Below, piece by piece: positions 45,124 through 53,688 of a stretch of DNA of 64,000 bases. Both the position numbers and the translations under genes were made by a program. The notes under the pieces were generated by a model. That model was not told the DNA's origin. It searched no databases and was given only the letters and a program-made list of their open reading frames with translations. Source of the DNA: UBA4802 sp964509195 (GTDB lineage: Bacteria > Spirochaetota > UBA4802 > UB4802); NCBI GenBank assembly GCA_964509195.1, contig CAZDWJ010000013.1, positions 1 through 64,000 on the forward strand, in the 5' to 3' direction. Position 1 is the first letter of the stretch. The number at the start of each line of letters is the position of its first letter.

Positions 45124-45846
45124 ATGAAACGCCACACTATCTTAATACTAGTAACAGTGTTAATGGCAGCTCTTGTAAGCTGCAGCTACGAAGATACCGC
45201 TACCGTAACCATTGACACAGGAATACGCAAGCAGGCACAGCTTAACTGGTTTGATAAGGTGCTTGCGTTCCTTAGCCTTTCACAGCCACTGCAGGCAGAT
45301 CCACCACCAGTATCATTAGATTTACAAGAAATTGTTGTTAATGTAACAGCAAGTGATATGGCAACAATTACGCAGGAAATACCATTAGATACAGGCAGAA
45401 TAACACTTGAAGTGCCTTCTGGCAGCCAGCGTACATTTGAGATAGTTGCAGAAGATTATGATATGATAAGAAAATACGGTGGCATACGCACGGTTGACCT
45501 GGTAGCCGGCCAAAAGGTTACTCTTGAAATTGAGATGGGGAAATTATTTAATATTTCAGAATATGATGGATCAGCAATATATAATATTCAAGGAAATCAG
45601 ATTTCAGTTATTGCTTATACACACAATAACCCAAATATTATAGCGTTCAAGTTGTATAGAAAACCTATTGGTAGTAATTCACCATATGTTTATTATGTTG
45701 CAACAAATAATTTTAGTTTTAGTATCAATCCATATTTATTAGAATATACCATACCAATAAATTTAGAATCTTATTATGAATATGAGTATTATATTTCTGC
45801 AGTCAATCAATATGGTGAAGGTGAAAAACTTATAATTCAACAATAA
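45124..45846 (+). CDS. Lipoprotein with possible fibronectin-III-like C-terminal domain
   Basis: 240 residues; lipobox ALVSCSYED gives Cys at about residue 20. The middle (about 60-140) is beta-rich (IVVNVTASDMATITQEI, VDLVAGQKVTLEIEMG). The end (about 155-240), with IIAFKLYRKPIGS, YYVATNNFSFSI and YEYYISAVNQYGEGE, resembles a fibronectin type III fold. Surface or periplasmic. GGAGG ribosome site; first gene of a run with FecR and a barrel protein. Confidence 0.6.
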   Translation: MKRHTILILVTVLMAALVSCSYEDTATVTIDTGIRKQAQLNWFDKVLAFLSLSQPLQADPPPVSLDLQEIVVNVTASDMATITQEIPLDTGRITLEVPSGSQRTFEIVAEDYDMIRKYGGIRTVDLVAGQKVTLEIEMGKLFNISEYDGSAIYNIQGNQISVIAYTHNNPNIIAFKLYRKPIGSNSPYVYYVATNNFSFSINPYLLEYTIPINLESYYEYEYYISAVNQYGEGEKLIIQQ

Positions 45847-45888
45847 TAGTAGTGATTTATTTAAAAATACTCTCACAGGAGGAATACA

Positions 45889-46620
45889 ATGAAAAAAATT
45901 CATACACTTGTCATTATGGCAGCACTTATCCTTGCCACGCATCCATTGTTTGCTGCTATTACAGTAGTAAGCGTAAAGGGTGAGGCGCTATACAGCGATG
46001 GTGGTGCATATAAACCGCTACAAAAGGGCATGCAGCTTAAGGAAGGCACAAAGGTACAGACCGGTGCAAAGTCGCAAGCAGTGCTTGATATAGATGGGCA
46101 CATTGTCACATTAAAAGCGCTCACACTCATTAAAGTATATAAAAATATTGCCAAAAAGGATGAATCCACTAACAGCCTTGGATTGGCGTATGGAAATGTC
46201 AATGCAAAGGTTAAAAGGCTGCCACAGGTAAAAACAAGCTTTTTAATTACCACACCAGTGGCAACATCTTCGGTACGGGGAACAGAGCAAAACACAAGCT
46301 TTGGTCCTGGTTTTGGTATGCAGGTGACAGTACCCGAAGGCCAGCTTATTGTACAGTCTGATGGCGAAAATAAAAAAGTTAGCGGTAACCTGGAATATAG
46401 CAAAGGATCAGATGACCCACGAGGTGGCGACCTTACCCAGGGCATGCAGAATTCCTACATAGGCCAGATTGCACCCGGCAACCTTACCCCTGAAGAAGGG
46501 GGTATGTTAAGCCAGTATGGCGACCAGCTTGTAGATTCAACCCAGACACCAGCTGATATACTGGATAAGACAGGAGGCAATGCATCTGTAGGTATTAATT
46601 TAACGTGGCAACAGCCGTAA
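45889..46620 (+). CDS. Secreted FecR-domain protein
   Basis: 243 residues; signal peptide MKKIHTLVIMAALILATHPLFA. The FecR domain (about 24-165) shows VVSVKGEALYSDGG, LKEGTKVQTGAKSQAVLDID, VNAKVKRLP, FLITTPVATSSVRGTEQNTSF and MQVTVPEGQLIVQS. No membrane helix beyond the signal and no sigma factor nearby, so this is the stand-alone periplasmic type, not the iron-sensing anti-sigma type. AGGAGG ribosome site. Likely works with the neighbouring lipoprotein and barrel. Confidence 0.82.
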   Translation: MKKIHTLVIMAALILATHPLFAAITVVSVKGEALYSDGGAYKPLQKGMQLKEGTKVQTGAKSQAVLDIDGHIVTLKALTLIKVYKNIAKKDESTNSLGLAYGNVNAKVKRLPQVKTSFLITTPVATSSVRGTEQNTSFGPGFGMQVTVPEGQLIVQSDGENKKVSGNLEYSKGSDDPRGGDLTQGMQNSYIGQIAPGNLTPEEGGMLSQYGDQLVDSTQTPADILDKTGGNASVGINLTWQQP

Positions 46621-46710
46621 CCTCACCCTGTATCCCAGCTAATGTTAAGACAGTGGCCATATACGTTGTGAGATCTATATCTATGGTGTTTGGAATAATG
46701 TATTGCAAAT

Positions 46711-46783
46711 AAGGCACGCCGCCGTCTGAGGCGCGCTGTGGGAGTTGGTAAGGGGGCATTTATCGTTTAAATGCCCCCCTTAC
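46711..46783. repeat. Paired-hairpin repeat, copy 1
   Basis: A GC-rich part (CACGCCGCCGTCTGAGGCGC) is followed by a large hairpin: GTAAGGGGGCATTTA (46748-46762) pairs with TAAATGCCCCCCTTAC (46768-46783) with one bulge. A second copy occurs at 50831-50894. Could terminate the FecR transcript, or be a structured repeat or RNA. Confidence 0.6.
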
Positions 46784-46875
46784 AAGAAAATCAAGATCAC
46801 GATAAAAATGTAAAGTCTTTGGCATATTACTTAGTTAGTGAAAAATAGAATTAAAAAAGACCATAAGGAGGTTTC

Positions 46876-47304
46876 ATGCGAATAATCATAACAATAATAG
46901 TAACGCTATGTATAGCATCCGCAGGCTTTGCGCAAAGCGCTATGTTAGCAGTAAAGCTTGCCCAAAAGCCTGTAGCCACGGTTGAGGATGCCGTAACGCT
47001 TTTTGTGCTTACCACTGATGGTAAAACGGGAGGATATTCAAAAGATGCTGAAACACTAAAGGTAAAGGGCATACTTCCAAAAGTGTATGATCCGCAGGCA
47101 CCAGCCACCATGGGCATAGTTGCCTATATGATGGCTAAGCAAGCTAACATAACGCATTCGCTGATGTTTACTATTTTCAAAAGTCAGCGCTATGCAGTGT
47201 TTGCCTGTATTGCAGCGGGGTATCTGCCGGATAATGCGGGGGAAAATGTGAAATTAAGCGGAGTGGAGCTTATGGAAATTATGGGCAGGTTTGGAGGTGA
47301 ATAA
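46876..47304 (+). CDS. Hypothetical secreted protein
   Basis: 142 residues; signal peptide ending AGFAQ (about residue 20). Mature part is mostly helical with VEDAVTLFVLTTDGK and GIVAYMMAKQANITHSLMFT. No family recognised. Stop and next start share one base (TAATG), so it is translationally coupled to the barrel gene. AAGGAGG ribosome site. Confidence 0.6.
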   Translation: MRIIITIIVTLCIASAGFAQSAMLAVKLAQKPVATVEDAVTLFVLTTDGKTGGYSKDAETLKVKGILPKVYDPQAPATMGIVAYMMAKQANITHSLMFTIFKSQRYAVFACIAAGYLPDNAGENVKLSGVELMEIMGRFGGE

Positions 47305-48656
47305 TGAAAAAAATATTAATAATAATATTGGCGATAGTTACTGTTAATTGTTCCACTCTCCTATTTGCACAGGAAGAATACATTCCACTGCCTGATGTTG
47401 CCGGTGACCCGGATTTAGCTTTAGCAAAACCCGTGCAGCCTTTTACACTGCGCTACGGTGGATGGATTACGCCAGTGGTGATAGACCAGCGAACAAGTGA
47501 AACCGATTTGATGACATCGGTAACAACAGCTCGCCTGTGGCTTACAAGCACACTGTGGGCAAATGCTTCACTGTATGTGCGTATAAAGGATAGCTTTCTG
47601 GCAGTAATACGCGAGCAGGATGTCAACATTGATAATACCAGCAATGTGTTTGACCTTGATATTGCATCAGTTACAATCCCCATACTTAAAAACAAACTGC
47701 GTGTTGTGCTTGGCAGAAAATACTATCTTACTGGTGCAGGGCTTGTGCTCAACGGGCGCGGCGATGGCGGCGAGGTGCAAGTATATTCACGGTATGGCGA
47801 CCTGAAAGCTTTTGGCATGTACTCAGGATTGCTCAATAAGGACGACAACCCTTACGGACTTAGCTCACGCGATTTAGCCGATGGTGCCAAACGCATCTTT
47901 ACAGGAGCACAGTACACAAAGGATTTCCTGTACAATAATACCTTTTACCTGTACGGCCTCATGGAGATAGACAAACAGAACGAAGATGCAAACAGTAAAT
48001 CAGCATACGATGCACAGTATATTGGTGGCGGCGTCAGAGGTGTGGTAAACGATTCATTATCCTACTTTGCTGAGTATGTATACCAGATGGGAACATCGTA
48101 TGCAACTATAATGCCAGGTGTACAAAAAGAAAGTGATATCAAGGCAATGGCAGTACTTGCAGGATTACGCTATTTCTGGAAAGCAGCATACAGGCCATTG
48201 ATTAATTTGCAGTATGCTTATGGCACTGGTGATAAAGATGCAACAAGCTACAGCAATGCAACGGGTAATACCCTTGATGATGATACGCGCTTCATGTACT
48301 TTGGTACTTTTTTAGGTGGTTTTGCGCTACGTCCCCAGTTAGGCAACCTGCATGTCATTAGGCCTGGTGTTGGCGTATCGCCGTTTTATAACGGTGGTGA
48401 CCGCATAAAGGCAATGAATCTTGTAGTATATTACACCTACTATATGAAAGACAAAAAAGAATCACCCATCAGCGGTGGTGATGCACCATTACCCAAATCA
48501 TTTGTAGGGCAGGCTGTTGACCTTATGGTGCGCTGGCCGGTATATTACGATTTTTCATTCTTTGCAAATTATGGGCTCTTTTTACCGGGTGATGCATATC
48601 CCTCGGGGACATCAGAACGCCATTTCATCATGGCTGGTGTGAATATTGTATTTTAA
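47304..48656 (+). CDS. Outer-membrane beta-barrel protein
   Basis: 450 residues; signal peptide ending LLFAQ (about residue 23). Many amphipathic strands (LRYGGWITPVVID, TARLWLTSTLWANASLYVRI, LRVVLGRKYYLTGAGLVLNG, GGVRGVVNDSLSYFAEYVYQ) and a terminal phenylalanine (NIVF) point to a 16-18-strand barrel. Resembles alginate-export-type porins in layout but I am not sure of the family. Likely the outer-membrane partner of the FecR/lipoprotein group. The signal-peptide codons contain a GGCGATAGTTAC word (47330-47341). Confidence 0.7.
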   Translation: MKKILIIILAIVTVNCSTLLFAQEEYIPLPDVAGDPDLALAKPVQPFTLRYGGWITPVVIDQRTSETDLMTSVTTARLWLTSTLWANASLYVRIKDSFLAVIREQDVNIDNTSNVFDLDIASVTIPILKNKLRVVLGRKYYLTGAGLVLNGRGDGGEVQVYSRYGDLKAFGMYSGLLNKDDNPYGLSSRDLADGAKRIFTGAQYTKDFLYNNTFYLYGLMEIDKQNEDANSKSAYDAQYIGGGVRGVVNDSLSYFAEYVYQMGTSYATIMPGVQKESDIKAMAVLAGLRYFWKAAYRPLINLQYAYGTGDKDATSYSNATGNTLDDDTRFMYFGTFLGGFALRPQLGNLHVIRPGVGVSPFYNGGDRIKAMNLVVYYTYYMKDKKESPISGGDAPLPKSFVGQAVDLMVRWPVYYDFSFFANYGLFLPGDAYPSGTSERHFIMAGVNIVF

Positions 48657-48664
48657 AAAGAAAT

Positions 48665-48758
48665 ATCACGCAGAGGGCGGAGAGTACACAGAGAAAAAGA
48701 GGCGAAGAAAGCAATCCAATCTCATAAACTCTGTGTTCTCAGCGAACTTTGCGTGAGC
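48665..48758. repeat. CACGCAGAG-type intergenic repeat, copy 2
   Basis: Left half ATCACGCAGAGGGCGGAGAG and TACACAGAGAAAAAG; centre CAATCTCATAAACTC; right half TGTGTTCTCAGCGAACTTTG and CGTGAG. Compact full-length copy just after the barrel gene. Confidence 0.8.
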
Positions 48759-48768
48759 TTATCAATTA

Positions 48769-49107
48769 ATCACGCAGAGAACACAGAGTAAACAGAGGGA
48801 AGGAGGGGAAGAAATCTATCCAATATCATAAACTCCGGTTTTTGCCTTTCACCATTCAAGCCACGTTCAATCAACATTTTATGTAAAATGGTTTCATAAA
48901 CTGATTAAAGAAGCCCAGGCCCTAATTCTGTATGTATTTCAATTGCACAATTAATTATTAATCTTGTAATTTGATTAATTTCCATAATCTCTATCCAGAG
49001 TATTCCTATTTTTTTGTTTGTTCAGTATTTATTTGTGCAAAAGTCAATATTTATATAAAAAAACTTAATATATTATCTCTGCGAATACTCAGCGATCTCA
49101 GCGTGAT
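48769..49107. repeat. CACGCAGAG-type repeat, copy 3, split around a GxxExxY remnant
   Basis: Left half 48769-48834 (TCACGCAGAGAACACAGAG, then centre CAATATCATAAACTC) and right half 49077-49107 (CTCTGCGAATACTCAGCG, ATCTCAGCGTGAT) are separated by about 240 bases that hold a minus-strand gene fragment. The centre is the same as in copy 2, so copy 2 looks like this element without its cargo. Confidence 0.65.
48838..48985 (-). pseudogene. GxxExxY-family protein gene remnant
   Basis: From ATG 48985 the minus strand reads MEINQITRLIINCAIEIHTE, LGPGLL, a TAA stop, then SVYETILHKMLIERGLNGER and QKP before entering the repeat half. The family signature GxGxxESVYExxL is obvious, with the Glu codon now TAA (G to T change if it was GAA). 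The last 60 or so residues of the family are absent. A nuclease-like family of unknown role, found in many copies in some genomes. Confidence 0.7.
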
Positions 49108-49188
49108 ATAATTAAATATTTTTTTGTTGATAGTTAAATGGTAATATAAATATAACATGATATTATTTTGAAGGAGAAATGGGATTCT

Positions 49189-50685
49189 ATGAATATACAT
49201 CAGCGACAATTATTCATTGTCTTTCTTGTCATCCTTACACTGCTCCCTTTGAACTATCGCCCATGTTTTGCAAATCCGTTGCTGGAAAATGTTAATGTTG
49301 AGCAGCATACGTTGCCTAACGGCATAACGTGTCTATTGGTAAACCGTGGATACACGCCAACGTTAGCATTAATCATTTCGTTTAAAGTGGGTTCAGTTGA
49401 TGAAAATTATCAGACGGCAGGTGCTGCGCATTTACTTGAACACATGATGTTTAAGGGAACAAAAACAATTGGCACCACAAACTTTGAAGAGGAACAAGCA
49501 TTATTGCAGAAGATTGAAGCATTAGGCGAAACCATAGACAGAATTACATTAACCAATCCTGATAATGTACAGTTGCCTGCATTGAAAGAGCGGCTGCAGA
49601 AGTTGCAAGAAAAGGCAAATGCGTATGTGGTAAATTCAGCCTACGATGCTATCTACACGCAAGCAGGTGGCATAAATTTTAATGCTGGCACATCGCGTGA
49701 TATGACGCAATACTATATTGAGCTTCCCAGTGAAGCGCTTGAGTTGTGGGCAAAGCTTGAATCAGAGCGCATTAAAGAGCCGGTGTTCAGGCAATTTTAT
49801 ACTGAACGAAACACTGTGTATGAGGAACGCCTCATGCGCTATGAGTCAGATCCACAAAATAAATTGTTTGAAGATTTTTTAAGCATTGCTTTTCTGGCAC
49901 ATCCCTACAGGCACCCTACGATTGGCTACAGGTCAAATATTCCGTTTTTATCGTTGAGTCTGGTGCGTAAATTTTATTTTGACCATTATATTCCGCAGAA
50001 GATGACCATAACTGTTGTGGGAAAACAGGATACCGCGCACACACTGAAAATTCTAAAACAATATTTTGGCACAATCCCGCAATCACCTTCAAAGGATTTT
50101 GTTGCTATAAAAGAAGATACTAAAAACAGCCGCAGGCTTGTATCATACGCCGATGCAACACCGTATGTGCTTATAGGCTGGCATAAACCCACAATGCCTC
50201 ATTTTGATGATTATGTGTGTGATGTGATTTCTGAAATTCTAGCTGGCGGGAAATCTTCACGGCTTTATAAAAAGCTGGTTTTGGAAAAGAAGATTGCTTC
50301 GCAGGTTAACGCATATAATGGCTATCCGGGTTCACGGTATGATAACTTATTTATTTTAGAGTGTACCCCAAAGGACAGTAGCCTTATTGATGATCTCGAA
50401 TCAATACTGTATCAGGAGTTGAATTTGCTTGCTGACAGTTGTACACAGGATGATATTAATGCAGCTGTGCGCCGTCTTGAATCATCGCTTATTTTTGATA
50501 TTGATACCAATTTAGGGATAGCGCGATTGCTTAGCTACTATCAAACAATTACTGGCAACTGGCGCTATGTTGTAACCTATAGCGACATGTTGCGTAAAGT
50601 AACCTGTGCTGACATTAAACGCGTGATAGACACCTATTTTAAAAAAGAATGGGCAACTGTGTCAGTATTGAAAAAAGGTAAGTAA
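49189..50685 (+). CDS. M16-family zinc peptidase, catalytic
   Basis: 498 residues from ATG 49189 (AAGGAG at 49171-49176, spacing rather long). Signal peptide ending PCFAN. The inverted zinc motif HLLEH (AAHLLEHMMFKGT) and the downstream Glu in TVYEERLMRYES are present; an inserted helical segment (about 105-145) lies between the motif and the ligand, as in some bacterial M16B enzymes. Periplasmic processing protease, paired with the next gene. Confidence 0.88.
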   Translation: MNIHQRQLFIVFLVILTLLPLNYRPCFANPLLENVNVEQHTLPNGITCLLVNRGYTPTLALIISFKVGSVDENYQTAGAAHLLEHMMFKGTKTIGTTNFEEEQALLQKIEALGETIDRITLTNPDNVQLPALKERLQKLQEKANAYVVNSAYDAIYTQAGGINFNAGTSRDMTQYYIELPSEALELWAKLESERIKEPVFRQFYTERNTVYEERLMRYESDPQNKLFEDFLSIAFLAHPYRHPTIGYRSNIPFLSLSLVRKFYFDHYIPQKMTITVVGKQDTAHTLKILKQYFGTIPQSPSKDFVAIKEDTKNSRRLVSYADATPYVLIGWHKPTMPHFDDYVCDVISEILAGGKSSRLYKKLVLEKKIASQVNAYNGYPGSRYDNLFILECTPKDSSLIDDLESILYQELNLLADSCTQDDINAAVRRLESSLIFDIDTNLGIARLLSYYQTITGNWRYVVTYSDMLRKVTCADIKRVIDTYFKKEWATVSVLKKGK

Positions 50686-50934
50686 GAATAGGCAAGTAGA
50701 TCATTTGAGGGACAGCCGCACATGGATGGGCGGCGCTTCTGAATGCGGGCGATCCTTCGACAGGCTCAGGATAGGTGACCTGGACGGATGCTATTTCTAA
50801 GTCCGCAATGAAATGAATAANNNNNNNNNNCCAGGTACGCCGCCGTTTGAGGCGCGCTTTGGGGGTGGCATTTGGCGGTTAAGTGCCTCCTTAGAAAAAA
50901 TGGCGTTTAAAAATTCTTTTTATGAGGGTACACA
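50686..50934. repeat. Repeat-containing spacer with assembly gap
   Basis: 50753-50785 has CCTTCGACAGGCTCAGGATA, a core of a repeat common in bacterial genomes. Ten N occupy 50821-50830. Then 50831-50894 is the second copy of the paired-hairpin repeat: TACGCCGCCGTTTGAGGCGC and GGCATTTGGCGGTTAAGTGC, compared with 46711-46783. The gap next to a repeat suggests the assembler broke there. Confidence 0.55.
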
Positions 50935-52293
50935 ATGAAGAAGAAAACCTTTGTAATTATTATATGTATAGTATCCATCCCATTCCTTGCATCAGGCAAA
51001 AGTTTCATTACACTTCCGCACATTGAAACAATCAACAGCAATGGCGTTAATGTATTTTACGCACAGGATACATTGCCTCAATATACCGTTTATATCACCA
51101 TTGGAGCAGGTTCGTTGTATGAAAACGCCGCAAATGCAGGCATAAGCCAGATGGCAGCGCTGGTGCTGTCGCTTGGCGGCAGTAAACACTACCCAAACAT
51201 CAACGAATACATAGATGCAATTGGGGGCCGTTATGCTGTGAGTGCCTCATTTGAAACTATCACCATCACCATGCGTGTGCATCAGGATGAGGCAGCCAAA
51301 GTGTGTGCTATCCTTGCTGACATTATTGCCAATCCGCTTTTTGATGAAAAGCTTACCGCAACAGCGCGTTTTATGTGTAAGCAACAGATACAGCAAAAGC
51401 AGGATGATCCAATGACTATCGCCATGGAAAAGGCACGGCAAAGTATATTTGGCGATAGTGGCTATGGAGCAGTCATGACCCCAGAATCACTGGATAAGAT
51501 TGATGTTACTGAATTGCAACAGTTTTGGAAGCGATATGTTGTGAATAATAATGTCCGCATTGGAGTTGTAACTTCACTACCAAAAGAAAAAGTTGTGGAA
51601 AATATCACCCAATTGACTCACGCCCTGCCTGGCGGAGTTGCGTTAGATTACACTGTGGATATTGAAAGAGCAAAGTGCACTACCAGCAATAAAGGGATAT
51701 ATTTTATTGAAAAAGATATACCACAGTCAACCATTGTGATTGCAACAGTTGCACCATCATTACAGAGCAACAATCGATATGCACTTGAGGTTGGAAATTA
51801 TATACTGGGTGGCGGCACATTTAATTCCTGGTTCATGAATGAAATACGGGTAAAACGCGGGTATGCGTATTCTACAGGTTCGGTTTTGCGTATGCGTAAA
51901 AATGTGGGTCTTTTTTTAGCATATGCCCAGACGCAGGCAGCTACCACATTGTCCACCATAGAGGTAATGGAAAAAGTTTTAGCACAATATTATCAATCAG
52001 GGCCATCAGCTGAAGAGTTGCAATGGGCAAAGGATGCTCTTGTAAAAAGTTATATTTTTGATTTCAACTCACTGCGCGATATTATTCAGTTTTATATGTG
52101 GCTTGATTATAATGGACTTCCGATATCGTATATCCATGAGTATCCTGATGGAATAAAGTCAGTATCACATAATTCTATTCTACAATCCTTTAAAGATATT
52201 TTAAGCAGTTATAGTATAGTTATAGTTGGTAATAAAGAAGTAAAGCGACAGTTAGATGAAAAGAAGATAAAATATATATTAGCCAACAAATGA
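50935..52293 (+). CDS. M16-family peptidase-like subunit lacking the zinc motif
   Basis: 452 residues; signal peptide ending LASGK. M16 fold (ITIGAGSLYENAANAGISQM, ALVLSLGGSKHYP, LGGGTFNSWFMNEIRVKRG, YAYSTGSVLRMRKNVG) but the HXXEH position reads SQMAAL, so it cannot bind zinc. In M16B systems an inactive subunit with the R/Y-containing C-terminal domain pairs with the HXXEH subunit. Together with the upstream gene it should form a heterodimer. Its end overlaps the convergent gene by 15 bases. Confidence 0.88.
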   Translation: MKKKTFVIIICIVSIPFLASGKSFITLPHIETINSNGVNVFYAQDTLPQYTVYITIGAGSLYENAANAGISQMAALVLSLGGSKHYPNINEYIDAIGGRYAVSASFETITITMRVHQDEAAKVCAILADIIANPLFDEKLTATARFMCKQQIQQKQDDPMTIAMEKARQSIFGDSGYGAVMTPESLDKIDVTELQQFWKRYVVNNNVRIGVVTSLPKEKVVENITQLTHALPGGVALDYTVDIERAKCTTSNKGIYFIEKDIPQSTIVIATVAPSLQSNNRYALEVGNYILGGGTFNSWFMNEIRVKRGYAYSTGSVLRMRKNVGLFLAYAQTQAATTLSTIEVMEKVLAQYYQSGPSAEELQWAKDALVKSYIFDFNSLRDIIQFYMWLDYNGLPISYIHEYPDGIKSVSHNSILQSFKDILSSYSIVIVGNKEVKRQLDEKKIKYILANK

Positions 52294-53106
52294 TTTATTT
52301 GAACTGATCAAATCTTCAAGCAGTGCACAATCTGAAAGGATTTTGTTAGCTTCAGCTATTGTATTATCAATGGATATAATAGCATCAGAATAAGTTTGTT
52401 TTTGAAATGGTGTCATATTCCGTTTTTCTTCAACATGTTGTTGCTCAAGTGAAAACCGTATATCTGATAATATTTTGATTATAGTTTTATATGCAGCTTT
52501 GACCTGATACCATATCTCATAGTACTTTACATACCGCAATTTTGCTGATTCAGAGGGTATTTCATCAAGTATCTTGCGATGTTTTGTATCTAACTTAGAC
52601 TGATAGTAGATTATTGAGCGCGGGTAATTGTTAAATTCAGTATAAAGCTCATTAATTTTTTCAAGTGCCTGAATACCATCCATATCAAGGTTTCTGAAAT
52701 AATCATTCATGGTATTCCACGACATCTTGTCAGTATCCGAAATAATATTGGCATTTGCTATGCTCATGATAATTCCGTTGAGTCTGTCTTTGTGTGTTTT
52801 AATAATCTCTATTATATGATTAATGCACATTTCAGGATCAAATTCAAGTGCTTCGCCTATATAGTCATCATTATGTAAAGTTTCAGCTTTTTCTTGTTTC
52901 CGTTGCATCTTTTGTGAAATATATAATGCATGTTTTCGGGGTGTACGCATTATCTTTACTATCTCTATTTTTCTTTCAGATCTGTTATAGCGCAGGCCGT
53001 ACATGTTACCATATTTATCAATATACCGGTTGGCTAAATCAAATGTGCTGATTTTGGATGTATCAATCTGTGATACATCTTCTATGCGTATAAAACGTGT
53101 TTTCAT
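52279..53106 (-). CDS. Hypothetical coiled-coil protein
   Basis: 275 residues, no signal peptide or membrane segment. Mostly helical and charged (ISQKMQRKQEKAET, KTIIKILSDIRFSLEQQHVE), with a beta-like N-terminus (FDLANRYIDKYGNMYGLRYN). Family not recognised. It follows a PilZ gene by six bases, so it may act in c-di-GMP-linked motility or envelope control (inference only). Confidence 0.55.
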   Translation of the reverse strand: MKTRFIRIEDVSQIDTSKISTFDLANRYIDKYGNMYGLRYNRSERKIEIVKIMRTPRKHALYISQKMQRKQEKAETLHNDDYIGEALEFDPEMCINHIIEIIKTHKDRLNGIIMSIANANIISDTDKMSWNTMNDYFRNLDMDGIQALEKINELYTEFNNYPRSIIYYQSKLDTKHRKILDEIPSESAKLRYVKYYEIWYQVKAAYKTIIKILSDIRFSLEQQHVEEKRNMTPFQKQTYSDAIISIDNTIAEANKILSDCALLEDLISSNKSFVG

Positions 53107-53112
53107 CAGAAC

Positions 53113-53490
53113 TTATACCTGCGCTATTATTTCCTCTGGCAAAAGTTCATTGAAGAGTATGGCTACATAATTATCGCCCTTAACTTTCTTTGCTGCGAAA
53201 CGTTGTGCCACTTCAGAAGGGTTATTCTGAATCATTCCTGTACGTACAATCTCACCTGTTAATTCTAATTTTGTTTTGTTGATTTTGCAATACAGTTTGA
53301 TTGGCATCTGAACGCTGACACGGCAATTGCACACCAGAAACGCACCGGATGCACTGATGTTAAGAATATACCCCTTGTCTTTTATAGTGGGTTTTTGATT
53401 TGTAGTAACTTTCTCAGGATCGCCTTCAAAATATTCAAACTTGGTTTTGATGTTACATTCCCTGCGTGGATGTTGACGTTTTTCGGTCAT
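53113..53490 (-). CDS. PilZ-domain cyclic-di-GMP receptor
   Basis: 125 residues. N-terminal RQHPRREC supplies the RXXXR motif (Arg5/Arg9 or Arg10) and NISASGAFL the (D/N)XSXXG motif, both needed to bind c-di-GMP. Single-domain protein; first gene of a two-gene unit with the coiled-coil protein. Effector for the pool managed by enzymes such as the GGDEF/EAL protein at 14697. Confidence 0.85.
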   Translation of the reverse strand: MTEKRQHPRRECNIKTKFEYFEGDPEKVTTNQKPTIKDKGYILNISASGAFLVCNCRVSVQMPIKLYCKINKTKLELTGEIVRTGMIQNNPSEVAQRFAAKKVKGDNYVAILFNELLPEEIIAQV

Positions 53491-53688
53491 AGTAGTTTCC
53501 TGTGTAATAAAATTTTTTTTATTTTTTCTTTACAGAACACAAAACTGTTACTATAGTAACTTCAACGTTTTGTCAAGAATATTGTTTTATGTGTGTAAAA
53601 TTTGCGTACACTTTTCACAAATTCTTGACAGACCTGCAACACTGCTGTTTATGGCAACTTGTTTATTTTTATATTTTTGAGGGTTTTA

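Noticed and set aside
45889..46620. FecR protein as an iron-responsive anti-sigma regulator
   Set aside because: It has a signal peptide and no inner-membrane helix or nearby sigma/TonB receptor genes; stand-alone periplasmic FecR is more likely.
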